Assembly: GCA_016125075.1 (NCBI GenBank)
Contig: WGMO01000003.1
Span: 124,001 to 188,000 of the forward strand
Direction: 5' to 3'
DNA length: 64,000 nucleotides
Source: Terrimonas sp.
GTDB taxonomy: Bacteria > Bacteroidota > Bacteroidia > Chitinophagales > Chitinophagaceae
Shown: positions 60,932 through 64,000 of the stretch, one piece after another
Layout of the letters: each line of letters begins with the position of its first letter
Numbering within the stretch: the first letter of the stretch is position 1
Translations under genes and position numbers: made by a program
Notes under the pieces: generated by a model
What the model saw: the letters and a program-made list of their open reading frames with translations, nothing else
Databases searched by the model: none
Told to the model about the DNA's origin: nothing

Positions 60932-61963
60932 TCAGTTCACGACCCAGTTTTTAATACGCAACACCGGGTGGGGGAGCAGGCCGTTAAAAGAATCTTCATA
61001 AACAAGGCCGATCCCTTTTGCATAATAGTAGGTGTGTATTTCACCGGTAGGCAGGAGGTTGGAACCGGGGCTGGCAACCTCCGGTATCATCCGGATTGTA
61101 TAGATATGCGAGAAAAGGGTTGAATCGATAACCAGTGTTGCATCATTGTCTGCACAAATAAAATGATACCGAAGCGTGTATATATCCACACCCAGGCTGG
61201 TTCTGCCGGAATAGGAAGGTGAATACCAGCTATAGCCTTTTGCGATATTTTCTTTCAGAAAATTAAGTTCGTCGTATAAGGAGGGGGAGAAGTTGAGCGC
61301 ACTGGTAAACGCACTCAGCGAAGTATATCTAAAATAATCATTACCTGATTTCCGGTAAAATTGTTGGTTGGTTGCCGGGTAGAAATTTTTGAATTCATTC
61401 ATGACCTGATGGTTGCTACCATTCAAAAAAAGGTTCCCGGTAACCGTCCTTTCGATTTCAAATCCCGGGAAGATGAGATCCTCATAGTTCCAGTGACTAT
61501 TATCCGTCAGGGGAAAATGATCCGGGTTTACTCCGGCATTGGCATTATGTAATGCGTCCTGAACGCTGATAGTGAACTCGCATTCTGAATGGTTAAATGT
61601 TATCCGGAAATGATAGTCTCCGGCTAATAATGGTTTTCCACTGCCTGGCAATTTCAGCGTCACTAAACCTGTATCCTGAAATTTACCCGTCGCTAAAAAA
61701 GAAAAGCCATTGACCCTGTCCGTTTCAACCTTGTAATTACCGGTTTTCTCTACATAAACCAGCACCGTTAAATAATTACTATCGCTTAGGGATTTCCCTT
61801 TACTATAAGAACCCGAAACTGAGATAGAACTGCATTTATTATTGATATTATTAAACAAATGCCCGACCGCTTTCTTTCCCCCTTCAAAACTATAGTCCTT
61901 TTTACATGCCATTAGAATGATTGTACATAATATAAACGGCCATGGAAACCTGAAACGATTCAT
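60932..61963 (-). CDS. Large lipoprotein of unknown function
   Basis: A 343-residue lipoprotein (lipobox LMAC, Cys20). The first half looks like a beta-sandwich (KCSSISVSGSYSKGKSL; GLVTLKLPGSGKPLLAGDYHFRI), and the second half (about 150-343) forms a different beta-rich part (DNSHWNYEDLIFPGFEIE). No named family is recognised. It starts just after a TAGATTTG -7 element, suggesting a very short leader. Confidence 0.75.
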   Translation of the reverse strand: MNRFRFPWPFILCTIILMACKKDYSFEGGKKAVGHLFNNINNKCSSISVSGSYSKGKSLSDSNYLTVLVYVEKTGNYKVETDRVNGFSFLATGKFQDTGLVTLKLPGSGKPLLAGDYHFRITFNHSECEFTISVQDALHNANAGVNPDHFPLTDNSHWNYEDLIFPGFEIERTVTGNLFLNGSNHQVMNEFKNFYPATNQQFYRKSGNDYFRYTSLSAFTSALNFSPSLYDELNFLKENIAKGYSWYSPSYSGRTSLGVDIYTLRYHFICADNDATLVIDSTLFSHIYTIRMIPEVASPGSNLLPTGEIHTYYYAKGIGLVYEDSFNGLLPHPVLRIKNWVVN

Positions 61964-62287
61964 TTGACAAATCTAATTCTTTTCTTTATTTGGTATCCTA
62001 ATCGCATTTCCGGAAAACCACGCTGGTTTTTTTGAGTAAAACTGCATTTGATGGCTGTTCAAATTTGAGATGGTCTTTTAAAATCGATTATGATTTTTAC
62101 GAATCATATTCCTGTATTGAACTTTGTTTTAAGTATATACTCTTATAAAAAAGTGAAAAGATCTATTGCAGATCCTGATCGCAATAAAGATCACCAGTTA
62201 AATGTGAATTTGTGAATAAGTTTAACCAATAAGAGTAGTTATTATTGGGTTTCTTGCAGCCACTATTTAATCAAAAAATTCAATTTC
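61964..62287. other. 324-base intergenic region between lipoprotein and lectin genes
   Basis: Divergent A/T-rich gap. It contains a minus-strand -7 element at 61968-61975, a 7-bp hairpin with T-run at 62014-62033 and a 7-bp inverted repeat (CCAATAA/TTATTGG) near 62226-62249. No gene is supported. Confidence 0.5.
61968..61975 (-). promoter_or_regulatory. -7 element directly upstream of the lipoprotein ATG
   Basis: TAGATTTG on the minus strand matches TAnnTTTG and ends 4 bases before the ATG at 61963; if active it would give an almost leaderless transcript. Confidence 0.35.
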
Positions 62288-63136
62288 ATGAAACAACTGC
62301 TGACTGCTATTGTCATTTTATTTTTCATTCCCGCATCCTCACAAGTTTTATGTGGAACAGCCAATGAAGGAGGATCGGTAACACTGACGGCCCCTGCTGG
62401 AAATATTTTTACCAGCATCGAATTTGCCAGTTACGGAACTCCCAATGGAAGTTGTGGTGCTTTTACCATCGGTGGTTGTCATGCTGCCAACAGCCAGACG
62501 ATCTGTGAAACGGTCCTGGTGGGTCAGAATTCTGCCACGGTCAATGCAACAAATGCGGTCTTTGGGGATCCCTGCGGAGGGACACCAAAACGCTTGTATA
62601 TCCAGGCCCGATATGCATCGACCCTTCCATTAACGCTTTTTTCTTTTTCGGCCAGGCAGTTTAATCCTGGCACGATCCAGTTGTATTGGGAAAGTGCCAA
62701 TCAGGTCAATACCGCTTTCTTTACAGTCGAAAGAAGTGAGGATGGTAGCCGGTTTGAAGAGGCAGGTCGCATCAACACCACAAATAATAGCGCTGGTCAA
62801 TACAGCTTTACCGACCACTTGCTGGGGATTGCAGAGGCTTTTTACTATCGTTTGAAAATCGTAGAGGTGGGCGGCACCTATCGTTTTAGTCATGTATTGC
62901 GGGTGGTAGCCGGTTCGAAACCCAAGTCGCTTTCCGTATATCCAACGCTGGCCAGTGATATAATTACGATAACCGGAAATAAGGTGCAACCAGCCATGAT
63001 TATCAACAGCACGGGTCAACTGGTCAAAATGGTTACACTATTTGATGGTTACTTTACCCTCAATATCTCGGATTGGCTGAGAGGGGTTTATTTTATCAGG
63101 ACCCAGGAAAAAGTTGTCAAATTTGTGAAGAACTGA
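62288..63136 (+). CDS. SUEL-type lectin-domain protein with type IX secretion tail
   Basis: A 282-residue exported protein: signal peptide to about residue 18; a galactose/rhamnose-binding SUEL lectin domain (about 20-110) with six cysteines and IEFASYGTPNGSCG and VFGDPCGGTPKRL; a fibronectin-like linker (about 115-205; LYWESANQVNTAFFTVERSEDG, common in T9SS cargo); and a C-terminal domain (about 212-282; LSVYPTLASDIITITG ... LRGVYFIRTQEKVVKFVKN) with the features of a type A sorting domain. It is therefore likely displayed or secreted by the T9SS. The binding target is unknown. Confidence 0.85.
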   Translation: MKQLLTAIVILFFIPASSQVLCGTANEGGSVTLTAPAGNIFTSIEFASYGTPNGSCGAFTIGGCHAANSQTICETVLVGQNSATVNATNAVFGDPCGGTPKRLYIQARYASTLPLTLFSFSARQFNPGTIQLYWESANQVNTAFFTVERSEDGSRFEEAGRINTTNNSAGQYSFTDHLLGIAEAFYYRLKIVEVGGTYRFSHVLRVVAGSKPKSLSVYPTLASDIITITGNKVQPAMIINSTGQLVKMVTLFDGYFTLNISDWLRGVYFIRTQEKVVKFVKN

Positions 63137-63223
63137 TTCCGGAGGTTTTAGGGGACTTGGAAAAGGTTGGAAAACTGTTTTCAAACCAGTTCAAATTTTA
63201 ATTATCTTCCCCAAAAACTATTC

Positions 63224-63916
63224 ATGATAAAGAGAAAATTAGCTGGGGCATTCCTTGGCCTTGTCTTATGTTTTTCTGGGTTTTCCCAGTCTGAAGCATC
63301 CCTAACGCTATTAAAGGCCCAAAAAGACAGTATGCTTAAAGCGGCCTACCAGGAAGATTCTTTAAAAATTGAAAAACAATTTCAACAGAAGGAAAAATGG
63401 GAGAAATTAAAAGCCAGGACCGTGCATCCTGTCTTTAATAGTGGAGACTTTTCCGGCGTGATTCCCGTAGAAAACCCGACGGAAATCCCTGATCCCAATA
63501 TGGACTACAAACTCTTATTTGAACTCACTTTCAAGAATCCGGATTCCCTTGCGGCAGAACTCAATTTCGGATTAGTGGAGGTTACCCGGATCATTAACCT
63601 GCATGCCCAGGCAGGTATTCCTATAAAAAGAATAATGCCAGTTATTGTTGTTCATGCCGGTGCGCTGAATGCCTTTACCACCAATACCTATTACCAGGAA
63701 CATTTCCATAAAGACAACCCCAATCTCGATCTCATTAGCCAATTGGAAAAATTCGGTACAAAATTTATTGCCTGTGGCCAGGCGATGGCTTTTTTAAATT
63801 TTAAGAAAGAGGATATGTTGCCCTTGGTCAGGATATCACTCACCGCACAAACTGTTTTATCATCCTACCAGCTCAAAGGCTATGTACTATACAATTTGAC
63901 CATGAAAGATGATTAA
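63224..63916 (+). CDS. Secreted DsrE-family protein
   Basis: From the ATG at 63224, 230 residues: signal peptide of about 21 residues (MIKRKLAGAFLGLVLCFSGFSQ), a helical spacer (about 25-60) and a DsrE/F-like domain (about 90-225) with IMPVIVVHAGALNAFTTN, the conserved cysteine in KFIACGQAM and LSSYQLKGYVL. DsrE proteins carry sulfur in the cytoplasm; this version is exported and may act on thiols. It lies 87 bases behind the lectin gene, on the same strand. Nothing was found in the 84 bases after it. Confidence 0.85.
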   Translation: MIKRKLAGAFLGLVLCFSGFSQSEASLTLLKAQKDSMLKAAYQEDSLKIEKQFQQKEKWEKLKARTVHPVFNSGDFSGVIPVENPTEIPDPNMDYKLLFELTFKNPDSLAAELNFGLVEVTRIINLHAQAGIPIKRIMPVIVVHAGALNAFTTNTYYQEHFHKDNPNLDLISQLEKFGTKFIACGQAMAFLNFKKEDMLPLVRISLTAQTVLSSYQLKGYVLYNLTMKDD

Positions 63917-64000
63917 TTCACCTGCTTATTTGAAACAATTTAGGAATTGGTAAAAGGGAAGCCTGTTTACGGATTCTTTTTTAAGATCTTATCAGGATTG

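Overview
The window is chromosomal DNA of a Bacteroidota bacterium, most likely of the Chitinophagaceae/Chitinophagales. Evidence: a SusC/SusD outer-membrane pair, a TonB-like lipoprotein, a lectin-domain protein ending in a type IX (Por) secretion tail, a Bacteroidota-type SdhC-SdhA-SdhB complex, divergent lptD and LptA/OstA-like genes, many short lipoproteins, A/T-rich start regions with few Shine-Dalgarno sequences, and several TAnnTTTG -7 elements upstream of genes. No insertion sequence, prophage, CRISPR array or recognisable defence island was found. Gene density is high (53 protein genes and one tRNA).

Layout. 1-6.8 kb: 3' part of topoisomerase IV subunit A, then on the minus strand accD-smpB-secreted protein, a small cytochrome-like lipoprotein, and the coupled cysE-cysM pair. 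6.9-13.1 kb: fructose-bisphosphate aldolase, a kinase-fold-like unknown protein behind a BtuF-like metal/cobalamin-binding protein, a cystathionine beta-synthase-type enzyme, and an ECF sigma factor with a membrane partner. 13.4-23.7 kb: a small membrane protein, an S41 protease, a MurNAc/GlcNAc kinase-murQ pair for peptidoglycan sugar recycling, sdhCAB, and an oligopeptidase-B-like lipoprotein. 23.8-31.4 kb: a very large outer-membrane barrel-like protein, ychF, a triple-rhodanese protein and a fused SpmA-SpmB protein.

31.5-38 kb: a SusC-SusD-DUF4397 operon preceded by a DeoR-family regulator whose own promoter overlaps a perfect 18-bp palindrome. 38-47.5 kb: envelope biogenesis (amidase, MCE/MlaD protein, OstA/LptA-like protein; divergent lptD; an ung-GNAT-plsC operon). 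47.5 kb: tRNA-Arg(UCU) in which the usual G19-C56 tertiary pair is replaced by A19-U56. 48-53 kb: histidine degradation (hutH, hutU) with a lipoprotein gene between them, and a lone receiver-domain protein. 53-64 kb: exported enzymes and surface proteins (intradiol dioxygenase-like, M28 and M24 peptidases, LLM flavin oxidoreductase, DUF2264 protein, TonB-like lipoprotein, SUEL-lectin/T9SS protein, secreted DsrE-like protein).

The general picture is core housekeeping mixed with envelope and scavenging functions. No clearly new multi-gene system is evident. The best leads are the compensated tRNA-Arg, the DeoR palindrome, the structured leader before the BtuF-like gene, and the kinase-like protein next to it.
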